A DNA stretch of 64,000 nucleotides from Phenylobacterium sp. (GTDB lineage Bacteria; Pseudomonadota; Alphaproteobacteria; Caulobacterales; Caulobacteraceae), in assembly GCF_030697925.1 (NCBI RefSeq), contig NZ_JAUYOJ010000036.1, positions 18,120 to 82,119 of the forward strand. Reading direction: 5' to 3'. Below the pieces are notes generated by a model that worked only from the letters and a program-made list of their open reading frames with translations, had not been told where the DNA came from and made no database searches. The translations under genes were made by a program, and so were the position numbers. Below, piece by piece: positions 27,927-36,434 of this stretch. Position 1 is the first letter of the stretch, and each line of letters begins with the position of its first letter.

Positions 27927-28468
27927 AGTCGGTTCGGACTTGGCGCGGTCGCGGCCGCCAGCTTGGCGACGCGGGTCGTCTACGTCGTGAGGGATGCAGG
28001 CCGGGTGAGCGAGATCGCCAGCGACCTCCACGCGGTCTCGGCGGACGGACCGGAAGGCGGTCAGGTGGATGATCGGACTTGGGCCACACTTGTCGCTCAT
28101 GTGGAATAGACGCGGCCAAGTCCGCTTTTAGTCCCTTCAACCTGACACAAGACGGGCGACCCCGCTACCGGGTCGCGCCGATCTGGCGACCTGCACGAGC
28201 TGTGGACCCGAGGTCGCCCTCACATCGTTGGCTCATGCTTCCCGGGGTGATCTACAAGGCTCCGACAACTTCGGTGGTTTCCGAAAGAGCCTTGGGGGTG
28301 GCGCGACTGAGGCGCCGAGCAGTGCCAGGGCGAGAGCTCAGCGCGAAATGACTGGGAAAGTCCGCAAATGACCCATGCGCGGTTCCATGCGGAATTGCGC
28401 AGCGATTCGCCGGCTTTTCGTCGCGCGCGACGAAACGCGTCGGACTTGGCTTTCAGAGCCTTGCAAAC
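27927..28468. other. Gene-poor stretch with a possible coding remnant
   Basis: No intact gene is supported here. On the plus strand, 27945-28109 reads through as ATRVVYVVRDAGRVSEIASD and LHAVSADGPEGGQVDDRTW before a TAG, which has coding-like composition but no start. It may be the tail of a lost gene. From 28110 to 28468 I see no coding signal; short open frames lack starts with ribosome sites. Confidence 0.35.
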
Positions 28469-28550
28469 TTACACACTTTCTTACACACTTGATGAACTAG
28501 CAGAAAAAACATGAATATAATCAACTACTTATGGTAGACGCGCCGGACTC
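28469..28550. other. Second att-like site: 20-bp arm, 45-bp spacer, tRNA-Leu core
   Basis: The 20-mer TTACACACTTTCTTACACAC at 28469-28488 is identical to 32173-32192, and in both places the GTAGACGCG core begins exactly 65 bases after its start. Here the core GGTAGACGCGCCGGACTC (28533-28550) then runs straight into sulfate-permease coding sequence. This is an integrase right-end site like the real right junction. Confidence 0.7.
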
Positions 28551-29469
28551 GATGTCCGCAACGTCGGCGACATGGGACAGATGCCCTCGAGCCTGCCGAT
28601 GTTCCACCTCCCGATGGTTCCCCTCACCTGGGAAACCCTGGCCATCATCGCGCCGATCACGGCGACGCTGGCGTTCGTCGGTCTCTTGGAGAGCCTGCTG
28701 ACCGCCAACCTGCTGGACGACATCACCGACACGCCATCCGACAAGGATCGCGAGACCCGCGGCCAGGGTGTCGCCAACATCGCCTCTGGCCTCTTCGGCG
28801 GCATGGCGGGCTGCGCCATGATCGGCCAGTCGATCATCAACGTGTCCTCTGGCGCGCGGCCGGCTCTCGACGCTCTGGGCTGGGCTGTTTCTCCTGTTCC
28901 TGATCCTGGTGCTGCAGGACTGGGTGGCGCGAATCCCGATGGCCGCCCTGGTGGCCGTCATGATCATGGTCTCGGTCGGCGCCTTTGACTGGGGCTCGAT
29001 GCTGCGCCTGCGCTCGACCCCATTTCAGTCGTCTATCGTCATGCTGGCCACGACAGCCACCGTGGTCGCCACGCATGACCTGTCGAAAGGCGTGGTGCTC
29101 GGCGTGATCCTCTCGGCGGTCTTCTTCATGCGCAAGGTCGGCAAGACCATGGCGGTGACGGAGATCGAAACTCCGGAGGATGGCCTGCTCCGCTACAGGG
29201 TGACCGGCCAGTTGTTCTTCGCCTCCGCCGACCTCTTCGCCGCCAGCTTCGAGCATCACGGCCATCCGCGCCGGGTTGAGATCGATATGACCGGCGCCCA
29301 CCTCTGGGATCTCACCGGGGTCGCCGCCGTGGACAAGGTCGTATTCCGCTATCGCCGTCAGGGCGCGGAGGTGGAGGTGATCGGCATGAACCAAACCGGT
29401 CAAACCCTGGTCGACCGTCTGGGCAAGCACGACAAGAACCACATGCCGTCGGGCGCCGCCGCCCACTGA
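28551..29469 (+). pseudogene. SulP sulfate permease, 5' half lost and one frameshift
   Basis: The translation starts mid-protein ([16 protein letters not shown]) at the att core, passes through SulP transmembrane segments ([38 protein letters not shown]) and, after a frameshift near 28850-28865, continues as [20 protein letters not shown] and into the C-terminal STAS domain (EIDMTGAHLWDLTGVAAVDKVV). About the first 200 residues are missing. The gene cannot make a working transporter. Confidence 0.85.
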
Positions 29470-29554
29470 GCGAGAACCGTGCGCCTCTAGCGCGGCAGAC
29501 GACCCTTCGGCGGCTCGCATTTGACCACGGCGAGCAAGGCCGCCGTGCAAAGCG

Positions 29555-29780
29555 CATCGCCGCCCCGGCCGAACGTCTCCGAGAGGTCGGTGGCCGTGAC
29601 CGCGGCTTCCAAGGCGCAGAACTTACCGACGACCAGCGCCATTTGCTGCGGGGTCCGAAGGTCTGCAGGAACGAGTTCGTGTCGGAGATGGAAGGTCGGG
29701 TGACCATGAACTCGACCAGCGACTCTCGCCCCATCCAGCACGGAGTCGAGCATGTCCGTCTATTGACCACGCCGACGGGC
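29555..29780 (-). pseudogene. Decayed CBS/CorC-type fragment, paralogous to 26247-27575
   Basis: Pieces of the CBS region can be read across two frames: PVGVVNRR, MLDSVLDGA, EFMVTRPSISDTNSFLQTFG, and QQMALVVGKFCALEAAVTATDLSE. They align in order with PVGVVHKKDLLDALLDG, ELMVTPLYISETTSVLKAFG and HMALVVDEFGALEGVVTATDLLE of the intact gene. There are at least two frameshifts and no start. Confidence 0.7.
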
Positions 29781-29986
29781 GGAGAACGCAGCGGATGAGC
29801 GGAAGGCGTCACCCAAGTGTCGAATCTAAATATTGGCCAACAACAATCGACAACTAGATGAATACAAGTTAACCAATCTGCTTAAGGACACCGTAAACGC
29901 GGGTACATACTTATCTCACCTAGCTGATCGTCGAGTATTTCTGACGGATTGCCCTCCTCAGAACTACGAGACCGGGGGGAGATCAA

Positions 29987-31957
29987 ATGTCCACGATCAC
30001 GGCGTCTACGACGACCCAACTGATACAGGCCCTGAAGGTCGCGCAGTCCGGGGACACGATTTTTCTCACGCCAGGCACCTATTCGAACGTGACGCTGAGC
30101 TATCTGAAGATCGCCGGTGACGTGACGATCACCTCGGCCGATCCAAACCGTCAGGCGACCTTCACCGACCTGACCGTGCGCGACAGCAGCGGCCTGAACT
30201 TCAGCAACCTTGAGTTCGTGGTCGATCCGGCGATCTCCAACGGCTTCAAGGTGCTCAACAGCAGCGATATCCAGTTCGACAAGCTGAACGTCCACGGGAC
30301 CCTCGACGGCGACCCGACCAACGACAGCTCGGCCATGCAGATCCGCGGCAGTTCCAGTGTGAGCGTCACCAACTCGGAGTTCCAGCAGCTCTCCAATGGG
30401 CTCTCCCACCTCGACAGCGAACACATCACCATCTCGGGCAACAAGTTCCACGACATCCAGATCGACGGCGTGCGCGGTGGCGGTTCGTCGTTCGTGACGA
30501 TCAGCAACAACCACTTCACGGACTTCTATCGTGAGGACGGCAATCACCCCGACGCCATCCAGTTCTGGACCAGCAACACCACGACGTCGGCGCATGACAT
30601 CGTGATCGCCAACAATGTCATCGACCGCGGCGACGGCGGCCCGATGCAGGGCATCTTCCTGAAGGATGAGAGCGGCGGCAGGTTGCCCTACCACAACGTG
30701 ACGATCACGGGGAACGTCATCGTCGGCTCGATGTGGAACGGCATCTCGGTCAACGGCGCCGACGGGCTGACCATCAGCAACAACATCGTCGCTGGCTTCG
30801 CGGACATGAAGGCCCGCATCGCGCTGAAGGACACCGTCGACGTCACCCTGACCAATAACCAGGCCACCGACTATATCCGCGTGGACATCGTCCAGATGAC
30901 CACCGACACCGGCAACATCCGCATCGCCGTTCCCACCGACGGCGGGATGGCCATCCTCAATCTCTGGATGGACAACCATCCCAGCAGCATTGCGGCCGAA
31001 CTCTATGACACCAGCGTCTCGGCTCCTTCGGAAGACACCGCTACGACCACGCCCCCCCCGACGACCCCGACAATTGGATACAAGTCCGGCAGCCCCGGCG
31101 CCGACACCCTGACAGACGCCGACGGCTCGACCACCATGGCCGGCGGCGCCGGCGACGACGTCTATGTGGTCGGCAAGGCGACCACCGTCATCACCGAGCT
31201 CAGCGGCGCTGGCCAGGACCTGGTCAAGTCTTCTGTATCCTTCACCCTAGGGGCCAATGTCGAAGACCTGACTCTGACTGGAACCGGCAATATCAACGGC
31301 GTCGGCAATGAGCTGAATAATTACATCACCGGCAATGACGGCAGCAACCACCTGGTCGGCGGCGCGGGCGACGACACGCTCGAGAGCCGGGGCGGCACTG
31401 ACCTGCTGGAAGGTGGCGCGGGTAACGATACCTACGTCGTCAACGCGAACGCGAGCGTGGTGGAAGCCGCCGGCGCCGGGATCGACACCGTGAAATCGAT
31501 GTACGGCATCACGATGAGCGCCAATGTCGAGAACGCGATCCTGATCAACAAGGGCGGGGCCGGCGTGGTCGGCAACGCGCTGAACAACGAGATCACCGGA
31601 AACGTCGGCACGAACCGACTGTCCGGCGGCGCAGGCGCCGACACGATCGACGGCGGCGCCGGGGCTGACGTCCTGCTTGGCGAAACCGGGAACGACGTCC
31701 TCACGGGCGGGGACGGCGCGGACCGGTTCATCTTCGGCCGCGGCAGCGGCAATGACGTCATTACCGACTTCGGCGTGAGCGGCGCGCGTGAATCGATCGA
31801 CTATTCCGCCTACGCCAAGGCGGGTGTGAAGCTCACGATCATCGACCTCGGCGCCGACACCCTGATCCAGTTCGACACCGGCAACTCGATCCGCCTGACC
31901 GGCGTCGACCCGCACGAACTGCAGTCGACCGGCACCAACTTCGTCATCAACGGCTAG
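29987..31957 (+). CDS. Secreted parallel beta-helix protein with RTX calcium-binding repeats, 656 aa
   Basis: Residues ~1-320 form a right-handed parallel beta-helix (repeated SNNxF/NxI rungs such as VTISNNHFTDF, VTITGNVIVGS, LTISNNIVAGF), as in polysaccharide lyases and carbohydrate epimerases. A Thr/Pro linker (TATTTPPPTTP) leads to RTX repeats (GGAGDD, GGAGND, GGAGADTIDGGAGAD, GGDGADRFIFG) and a C-terminal aliphatic tail, the usual type I secretion signal region. There is no N-terminal signal peptide. GGGGGAG precedes the ATG. No type I exporter genes are in the window. Confidence 0.85.
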   Translation: MSTITASTTTQLIQALKVAQSGDTIFLTPGTYSNVTLSYLKIAGDVTITSADPNRQATFTDLTVRDSSGLNFSNLEFVVDPAISNGFKVLNSSDIQFDKLNVHGTLDGDPTNDSSAMQIRGSSSVSVTNSEFQQLSNGLSHLDSEHITISGNKFHDIQIDGVRGGGSSFVTISNNHFTDFYREDGNHPDAIQFWTSNTTTSAHDIVIANNVIDRGDGGPMQGIFLKDESGGRLPYHNVTITGNVIVGSMWNGISVNGADGLTISNNIVAGFADMKARIALKDTVDVTLTNNQATDYIRVDIVQMTTDTGNIRIAVPTDGGMAILNLWMDNHPSSIAAELYDTSVSAPSEDTATTTPPPTTPTIGYKSGSPGADTLTDADGSTTMAGGAGDDVYVVGKATTVITELSGAGQDLVKSSVSFTLGANVEDLTLTGTGNINGVGNELNNYITGNDGSNHLVGGAGDDTLESRGGTDLLEGGAGNDTYVVNANASVVEAAGAGIDTVKSMYGITMSANVENAILINKGGAGVVGNALNNEITGNVGTNRLSGGAGADTIDGGAGADVLLGETGNDVLTGGDGADRFIFGRGSGNDVITDFGVSGARESIDYSAYAKAGVKLTIIDLGADTLIQFDTGNSIRLTGVDPHELQSTGTNFVING

Positions 31958-32172
31958 GGCCCCCGGCGCCGGAGACTGCGGACTATCTGCGTCGTTCGAA
32001 AGGCCAAGCCTGTGAACGAAGTGACATCCATTCCGCCGCCGATCCATCCAACCGGCACGCCGATCTGCCATCAGCTGAATGTGCAGCCCAGGGCGCTACG
32101 GGATCAACGTGATCGGAGATGCGGTGCCGGGGCCAGGCACCGCCTGCGCCGGCCCCTGTGCGGACGCGAAAG

Positions 32173-32258
32173 TTACACACTTTCTTACACACCCTGGCAT
32201 TCAACAATAAAAACATCAATTATATCAATAAGTTACTGTAGACGCGCCGGACTCAAAA
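32173..32258. other. Right junction (attR): arm, spacer and 21-bp core
   Basis: The arm TTACACACTTTCTTACACAC (32173-32192) is followed by a 45-bp AT-rich spacer, similar to that at 28489-28533 (shared AAAACAT and ATCAA blocks), and then the 21-bp core 32238-32258 inside the tRNA 3' part. The 215 bases before it (31958-32172) hold no gene. Confidence 0.75.
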
Positions 32259-32304
32259 TCCGGTTCCGAAAGGAGTGTCGGTTCGAGCCCGACCGCCCGC
32301 ACCA
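32238..32304 (+). pseudogene. 3' part of split tRNA-Leu(CAA)
   Basis: From the D arm onward this matches the tRNA: anticodon stem CCGGA CTCAAAA TCCGG, variable arm, T arm GGTTCGAGCC, acceptor CGCCCGC, A and encoded CCA. The acceptor 5' strand and promoter are missing; upstream sequence is the island's AT-rich arm. Joined to 12640-12678 at the repeat it gives an 85-nt tRNA, the same length as the island copy. Confidence 0.9.
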
Positions 32305-32419
32305 TCAGCAGCGGCCAAGGCGACCCTGCCCTGGCGTGAACCTTGTGGCCGCCGCCCCGAGCGCTAGGGTGGACCGCGAACGCAGCCGACCTGGCTGCCG
32401 CACGATCAAGGGGACCGAC

Positions 32420-33625
32420 ATGGCGGATTTCGGAGGCGAGCCGAACCTTGAGGCCTTCCGCGCCGAGGCCCGAGCTTGGCTGGAAGCCAATTTCCCACCC
32501 GCCCTCGCAGGCAAGGGCGCCCTGGCCTCGGCCGAGATCTCGACGCCCAATCCCGACCTCGCGGCCTGGCGCAAGGCCGTCGGGGCCAAGGGCTGGGGCA
32601 CGCCCACCTGGCCGGCCCAGTACGGCGGCGGCGGGCTCTCGCCCCAGGAGGCCAAGGTGCTGGCCCAGGAGATGGCCAAGCTCGGCGCCTTCAACCCGCT
32701 GATGTTCGGCATGGGCGTGACCATGATCGGCCCGACCATCCTGGACTACGGCACCGAGGCCCAGAAGGCCCAGCACATCCCGCCCATCGTCCGCGGCGAG
32801 GTGCACTGGTGTGTCGGCTATTCGGAACCCAACGCTGGCTCGGACCTCGCCTCCCTGCAGATGCGGTGCGAGGACGCCGGCGACCACTATGTGATCACTG
32901 GCCAAAAGACGTGGACGTCCGGGGCCCAGTACTCCGACTGGTGCGGGGCCCTGGTGCGCACCGACTTCGCGGCCAAGAAGCATGACGGCATCAGCTTCAT
33001 GCTGATCGACATGCATCAGCCGGCCATCGACCCGCGCCCGATCGCCCTGATCGCCGGGGCTTCGCCGTTCTGCGAAACCTTCTTCACCGAGGCCCGGGCG
33101 GAGAAGGACGGCCTGCTGGGCGAGCTGAACCACGGCTGGACCGTCGGCAAGCGGCTGCTGCAGCACGAGCGCGCCAGCCAGACCGGCGCCTCCGGCGGCG
33201 GGCGGGTGATCCCCTTGCAGGACATCGCCAAGCGCTATGTCGGGGTCGATGAACAGGGCCGGCTGGCCGACAGCGACCTGCGCACCCGGCTGACCCAGCA
33301 CCTAATGGACGCCAAGGTGCACGGCCTGACCCTGGCCCGCATCGTCGCCGAGTCGAAAGGGGCCTCGGGCGCCAACACCACGGCCTCGATCCTGAAGAAC
33401 TCCGCCACCAATGTCGCCCAGACCCGGGCCGAGCTCAGCCTGGAGATCTTCGGCCATCAGGGCCTGGGCTGGGAGGGCGAGGCCTTCAGCCAGGACGAGA
33501 TCGAGACCGTGCGCGGCTGGCTGGGCGGCAAGGCCATGTCGATCTATGGCGGCTCGTTCGAGATCCAGAACAACATCATCTCCAAGCGCATCCTGGGCCT
33601 GCCGGACAACACCCAGTCGAGCTGA
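32420..33625 (+). CDS. Acyl-CoA dehydrogenase family protein, 401 aa
   Basis: Flavoprotein that oxidises an acyl-CoA to the enoyl-CoA. The signatures are WCVGYSEPNAGSDLASLQ (FAD/substrate loop), the WTSGAQYSDWCGALVRT strand and the C-terminal IYGGSFEIQNNIISKRILGLP. The frame is open back into the island, but the real start is ATG 32420 with AAGGGGA upstream and the standard N-terminal helix (EAFRAEARAWLEANFP). The substrate chain is not deducible. It is the first intact gene to the right of the island. Confidence 0.93.
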   Translation: MADFGGEPNLEAFRAEARAWLEANFPPALAGKGALASAEISTPNPDLAAWRKAVGAKGWGTPTWPAQYGGGGLSPQEAKVLAQEMAKLGAFNPLMFGMGVTMIGPTILDYGTEAQKAQHIPPIVRGEVHWCVGYSEPNAGSDLASLQMRCEDAGDHYVITGQKTWTSGAQYSDWCGALVRTDFAAKKHDGISFMLIDMHQPAIDPRPIALIAGASPFCETFFTEARAEKDGLLGELNHGWTVGKRLLQHERASQTGASGGGRVIPLQDIAKRYVGVDEQGRLADSDLRTRLTQHLMDAKVHGLTLARIVAESKGASGANTTASILKNSATNVAQTRAELSLEIFGHQGLGWEGEAFSQDEIETVRGWLGGKAMSIYGGSFEIQNNIISKRILGLPDNTQSS

Positions 33626-33689
33626 CCTCCCGAACCTGGACCATAGGCCGCAAGCCTCTTCTACCGTGGAGGCTCGACGGCGTGCGTCG

Positions 33690-33708
33690 TGAATGATAAT
33701 CGTTCGCA
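33690..33708. promoter_or_regulatory. Possible Fur box upstream of feoAB
   Basis: TGAATGATAATCGTTCGCA resembles the GATAATGATAATCATTATC-type Fur site (AATGATAATCGTT core) and lies 25 bases before the feoA ATG, where a repressor would block the promoter. Iron repression of feoAB is the usual arrangement. Confidence 0.45.
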
Positions 33709-33732
33709 ATTGAGGCGCGTAAGGACCTCGCG

Positions 33733-34059
33733 ATGAACGATCTATCGGTGCAACACGATCTGGACGCGGTTCCCGCCGAGGGCCTGGTCGTGCGCCTGAG
33801 TTCGGCCCAGGTCGGGGCGAGCGGGGTCATCGTCGATGTCCGCGCCGAGAGCGCGCCGTTGGCCCACGGGGTGGACGTTCACGAGCTGCAGCGCCGCCTG
33901 CTGGAGTTCGGCTTCGTGGAGGGCGCCCGCATCGAGGTGCTGCACGAGGGCGCCATCCGCCACGATCCCATCGCCGTGCGGGTGGACGACACCCGCGTGG
34001 CCCTGCGTCGCCGCGACGCCGAGGACGTGTTCATCCTGCTCGACACGCCGCGGCAATGA
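33733..34059 (+). CDS. feoA: FeoA domain protein, 108 aa
   Basis: A small SH3-like protein with the FeoA pattern (HELQRRLLEFGFVEGARIEVLHEGAIRHDPIAVRV in residues 53-87, then ALRRRDAEDVFI). It assists FeoB in ferrous iron uptake on the cytoplasmic side. It has a ~30-residue N-terminal extension relative to the shortest FeoA proteins. The stop overlaps the feoB start (ATGA). Confidence 0.92.
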   Translation: MNDLSVQHDLDAVPAEGLVVRLSSAQVGASGVIVDVRAESAPLAHGVDVHELQRRLLEFGFVEGARIEVLHEGAIRHDPIAVRVDDTRVALRRRDAEDVFILLDTPRQ

Positions 34060-35933
34060 GCCAGGCCGCCGCGCTCGCGTCCGCCAGGGTCGCCCTGGTC
34101 GGCAATCCCAATTCCGGCAAGACGGCGCTGTTCAACGCGCTCACCGGCGCGCGCCAGAAGGTCGCCAACTACGCCGGGGTCACCGTGGAGCGGAAGGAAG
34201 GCGTGGTCACCACGCCCGCCGGCCGCAGCCTCCACATCCTGGACCTGCCCGGCACCTATTCCCTACGCGCCCGCAGCCCCGACGAGGTGGTCACCCGCGA
34301 CGCGGTCCTGGGCCGGCTGGAGGGCGAGGTCCCGCCCGACGTGGTGGTCTGCGTGGCCGACGCCACCAACCTGCGCCTGGTGCTGCGCCTGGCCCTGGAG
34401 CTGAAGGCCGTCGGCCGGCCGATGGTGCTGGCGCTCAACATGTATGACATCGCCCAGCGCCAGGGCCTGCGGATCGACCTGGAGGGCCTGTCGCGCGAGA
34501 TCGGCGCCCCCATCGTCACCACTGTGGCCACCCGCAAGCGCGGCATCGAGGATCTGGTCGCCCAGGTCGATGCGCTGGCCGCCAGCGGGGCCCTGCCCGG
34601 CCAGAACACCTGGCGCGAACCCGACGCCGCCGAGATCCGCCGCGCCCATGCCGAGGCCCAGCGGATCGTGCGCACCTATGTCCGTCCGCCCGAGCACCCC
34701 GACACCTGGACCGGCCGCGTGGACGCGGTGCTGCTGCACCCGGTCTTGGGCCTGGCGATCCTGTTTTCCCTGCTGTTCCTGATGTTCCAGGCGGTGTTCA
34801 CCTGGGCCACTCCGGCCATGGACGGCATCGAGGCCGCCTTTGGCTGGCTGGGCGGCCTGGTGGGCCAGTTCGTCACCAACGACCTGGCCCGCAGCCTGAT
34901 CGCCGACGGGGTCATAGCGGGAGTCGGCAGCGTGCTGGTCTTCCTGCCGCAGATCCTCATCCTGTTCCTGTTCATCCTCCTGCTGGAGGACTTCGGTTAC
35001 ATGGCCCGGGCGGCCTTCCTGATGGACCGGATCATGGGTGGGGCCGGGCTGCACGGGCGTGCATTCATCCCCCTGCTCTCCTCCTTCGCCTGCGCCATCC
35101 CCGGGATCATGTCGACGCGGGTGATCGATTCCAAGCACGACCGGCTGACCACCATACTGGTGGCCCCGCTGATGACCTGCTCGGCGCGGATCCCGGTCTA
35201 CACCCTGATCATCGCGGCCTTCATCCCCAACACCCAGGTGTGGGGCTTCATGAGCCTGCAGGGCCTGGTGATGTTCGGCCTTTACGCCGCGGGCATCCTC
35301 AGCGCGCTCGCCGTCTCCTTCGTGACCCGGCGGCTGTTCTGGCGCGGGGCGGTAGAGCCGTTCCTGATGGAGCTGCCCACCTACAAGCTGCCCGACCCGG
35401 CCAACGTGGCGCGCAACCTGTTCCTCCGCGCCCAGATCTTCATCGAGCGGGCGGGCCGCATCATCCTGCCGTTGATGATCCTCATCTGGGTGCTCTCGAC
35501 CTTCCCCTACGCCCCGGCGGGCGCCCCGGGGCCGGCCATCGACTACAGCTTCGCCGGCATGATCGGCCACGCCATCCAGCCCCTGCTGGCCCCCATCGGC
35601 TTCAATTGGCAGATGTCGATCGCGCTCGTGCCCGGCATGGCCGCCCGCGAGGTGGCCGTCGCCGCGCTCGGCACCGTCTATGCGGTGGGCGACGCGGAGA
35701 ACAACACCGGGACCCTGGCCTCGACGCTCAAGGGCCACTGGTCGGTGGCCACGGGCCTGTCGTTCCTCGCCTGGTACATCTTCGCGCCGCAGTGCGCCGC
35801 GACCCTGGGCGTGGTGAAGCGCGAGACCAACAGCTGGCGCTGGCCGATCATCATGTTCGTCTACATGACCGCCCTGGCCTATCTGGCGGCCTTCATCGTC
35901 TACCGCACGGCGGTCGCCCTGGGCGGGGGATGA
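34056..35933 (+). CDS. feoB: Ferrous iron transporter FeoB, 625 aa
   Basis: N-terminal G domain with G1 GNPNSGKT (16-23), G3 DLPGTYSL and G4 NMYD, followed by the inner-membrane core with the two Gate regions and the conserved LLLEDFGYMARAAFLMDR and CAIPGIMSTRVI blocks. It imports Fe2+ across the inner membrane. At 625 residues it is shorter than the E. coli protein, mostly at the C-terminus, a common compact form. Co-translated with feoA. Confidence 0.95.
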   Translation: MSQAAALASARVALVGNPNSGKTALFNALTGARQKVANYAGVTVERKEGVVTTPAGRSLHILDLPGTYSLRARSPDEVVTRDAVLGRLEGEVPPDVVVCVADATNLRLVLRLALELKAVGRPMVLALNMYDIAQRQGLRIDLEGLSREIGAPIVTTVATRKRGIEDLVAQVDALAASGALPGQNTWREPDAAEIRRAHAEAQRIVRTYVRPPEHPDTWTGRVDAVLLHPVLGLAILFSLLFLMFQAVFTWATPAMDGIEAAFGWLGGLVGQFVTNDLARSLIADGVIAGVGSVLVFLPQILILFLFILLLEDFGYMARAAFLMDRIMGGAGLHGRAFIPLLSSFACAIPGIMSTRVIDSKHDRLTTILVAPLMTCSARIPVYTLIIAAFIPNTQVWGFMSLQGLVMFGLYAAGILSALAVSFVTRRLFWRGAVEPFLMELPTYKLPDPANVARNLFLRAQIFIERAGRIILPLMILIWVLSTFPYAPAGAPGPAIDYSFAGMIGHAIQPLLAPIGFNWQMSIALVPGMAAREVAVAALGTVYAVGDAENNTGTLASTLKGHWSVATGLSFLAWYIFAPQCAATLGVVKRETNSWRWPIIMFVYMTALAYLAAFIVYRTAVALGGG

Positions 35934-36031
35934 AGCTTCACCATAAACAACTTTTAGGGGAAATTAATTGCGCGCTTTAAGGGATCGCTAAAACTAACCG
36001 CCATAGCGTTTCCTGATCGGGGAGCGACAGG

Positions 36032-36352
36032 ATGCAAGTAACCACCCAAAAACGCCGCAGAGCGGCGGCCAAGCCCGCCGCGAAGCCGGCGAGCGACCAT
36101 CTGGTCGAGCGTATTCGAGAGACCCTGCTGCTGTTCGGCGGCGAAGCCCACCGCCGTGACGTGATCGCCAATGTGGCGCGCGAGACGGGTCTGGACGTCA
36201 AGAACATCCCCCAGGATTTCGAGGCCGCCGTCATCCTCTCCTTCGAGGAAACCGTGCGCGATGAAGTCCGCCGCGCCGCCCATGGCTTCTATCTGAAGTT
36301 CGGCGAGGGCTCGCACCGCTGGAGCGTCAAGCTCCCGGAGACGGCGCACTAA
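36032..36352 (+). CDS. Hypothetical basic protein, 106 aa
   Basis: A Lys/Arg/Ala-rich N-terminus (QKRRRAAAKPAAKPA) precedes a compact helical domain (VERIRETLLLFGGEAHRRDVIANVARETG), which resembles the helix-turn-helix of HARE- or winged-helix-like folds. The ATG follows a GGGGAG site. It is conserved-looking but unassigned; nucleic-acid binding is a guess from charge and shape. Confidence 0.6.
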   Translation: MQVTTQKRRRAAAKPAAKPASDHLVERIRETLLLFGGEAHRRDVIANVARETGLDVKNIPQDFEAAVILSFEETVRDEVRRAAHGFYLKFGEGSHRWSVKLPETAH

Positions 36353-36434
36353 GAATTCGCGATACTTCGACCGAGATCGAAGCACCCTCAGCGGCAAACG
36401 GTCGATCCTGGCGATCCCAGCCAGGAGTAGCTCG

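Larger units (their letters stand above)
12658..32258. mobile_element. Integrated island in tRNA-Leu(CAA), about 19.6 kb, bounded by 21-bp direct repeats
   Basis: The boundaries are the 21-bp repeat starting GTAGACGCGCCGGACTC and ending AAAA, at 12658-12678 and 32238-32258. Removing one copy and the interior rejoins an exact 85-nt tRNA-Leu whose anticodon stem pairs perfectly. Inside are a tyrosine integrase adjacent to the left end, an intact tRNA-Leu(CAA), AbiE toxin-antitoxin, conjugation-gene remnants, and several decayed genes. A further att-like site at 28469-28550 suggests it grew in more than one step. Confidence 0.85.

Noticed and set aside
28079..28351. 90-codon plus-strand frame in the gap before the internal att site
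   Set aside because: No ribosome site, unnatural composition, and no recognisable domain.
29833..30120. 95-codon frame overlapping the start of the beta-helix/RTX gene
   Set aside because: It runs out of frame into a strongly supported gene and lacks a ribosome site.
34263..35738. 491-codon minus-strand frame opposite feoB
   Set aside because: Antisense shadow of a well-supported transporter; no motif.
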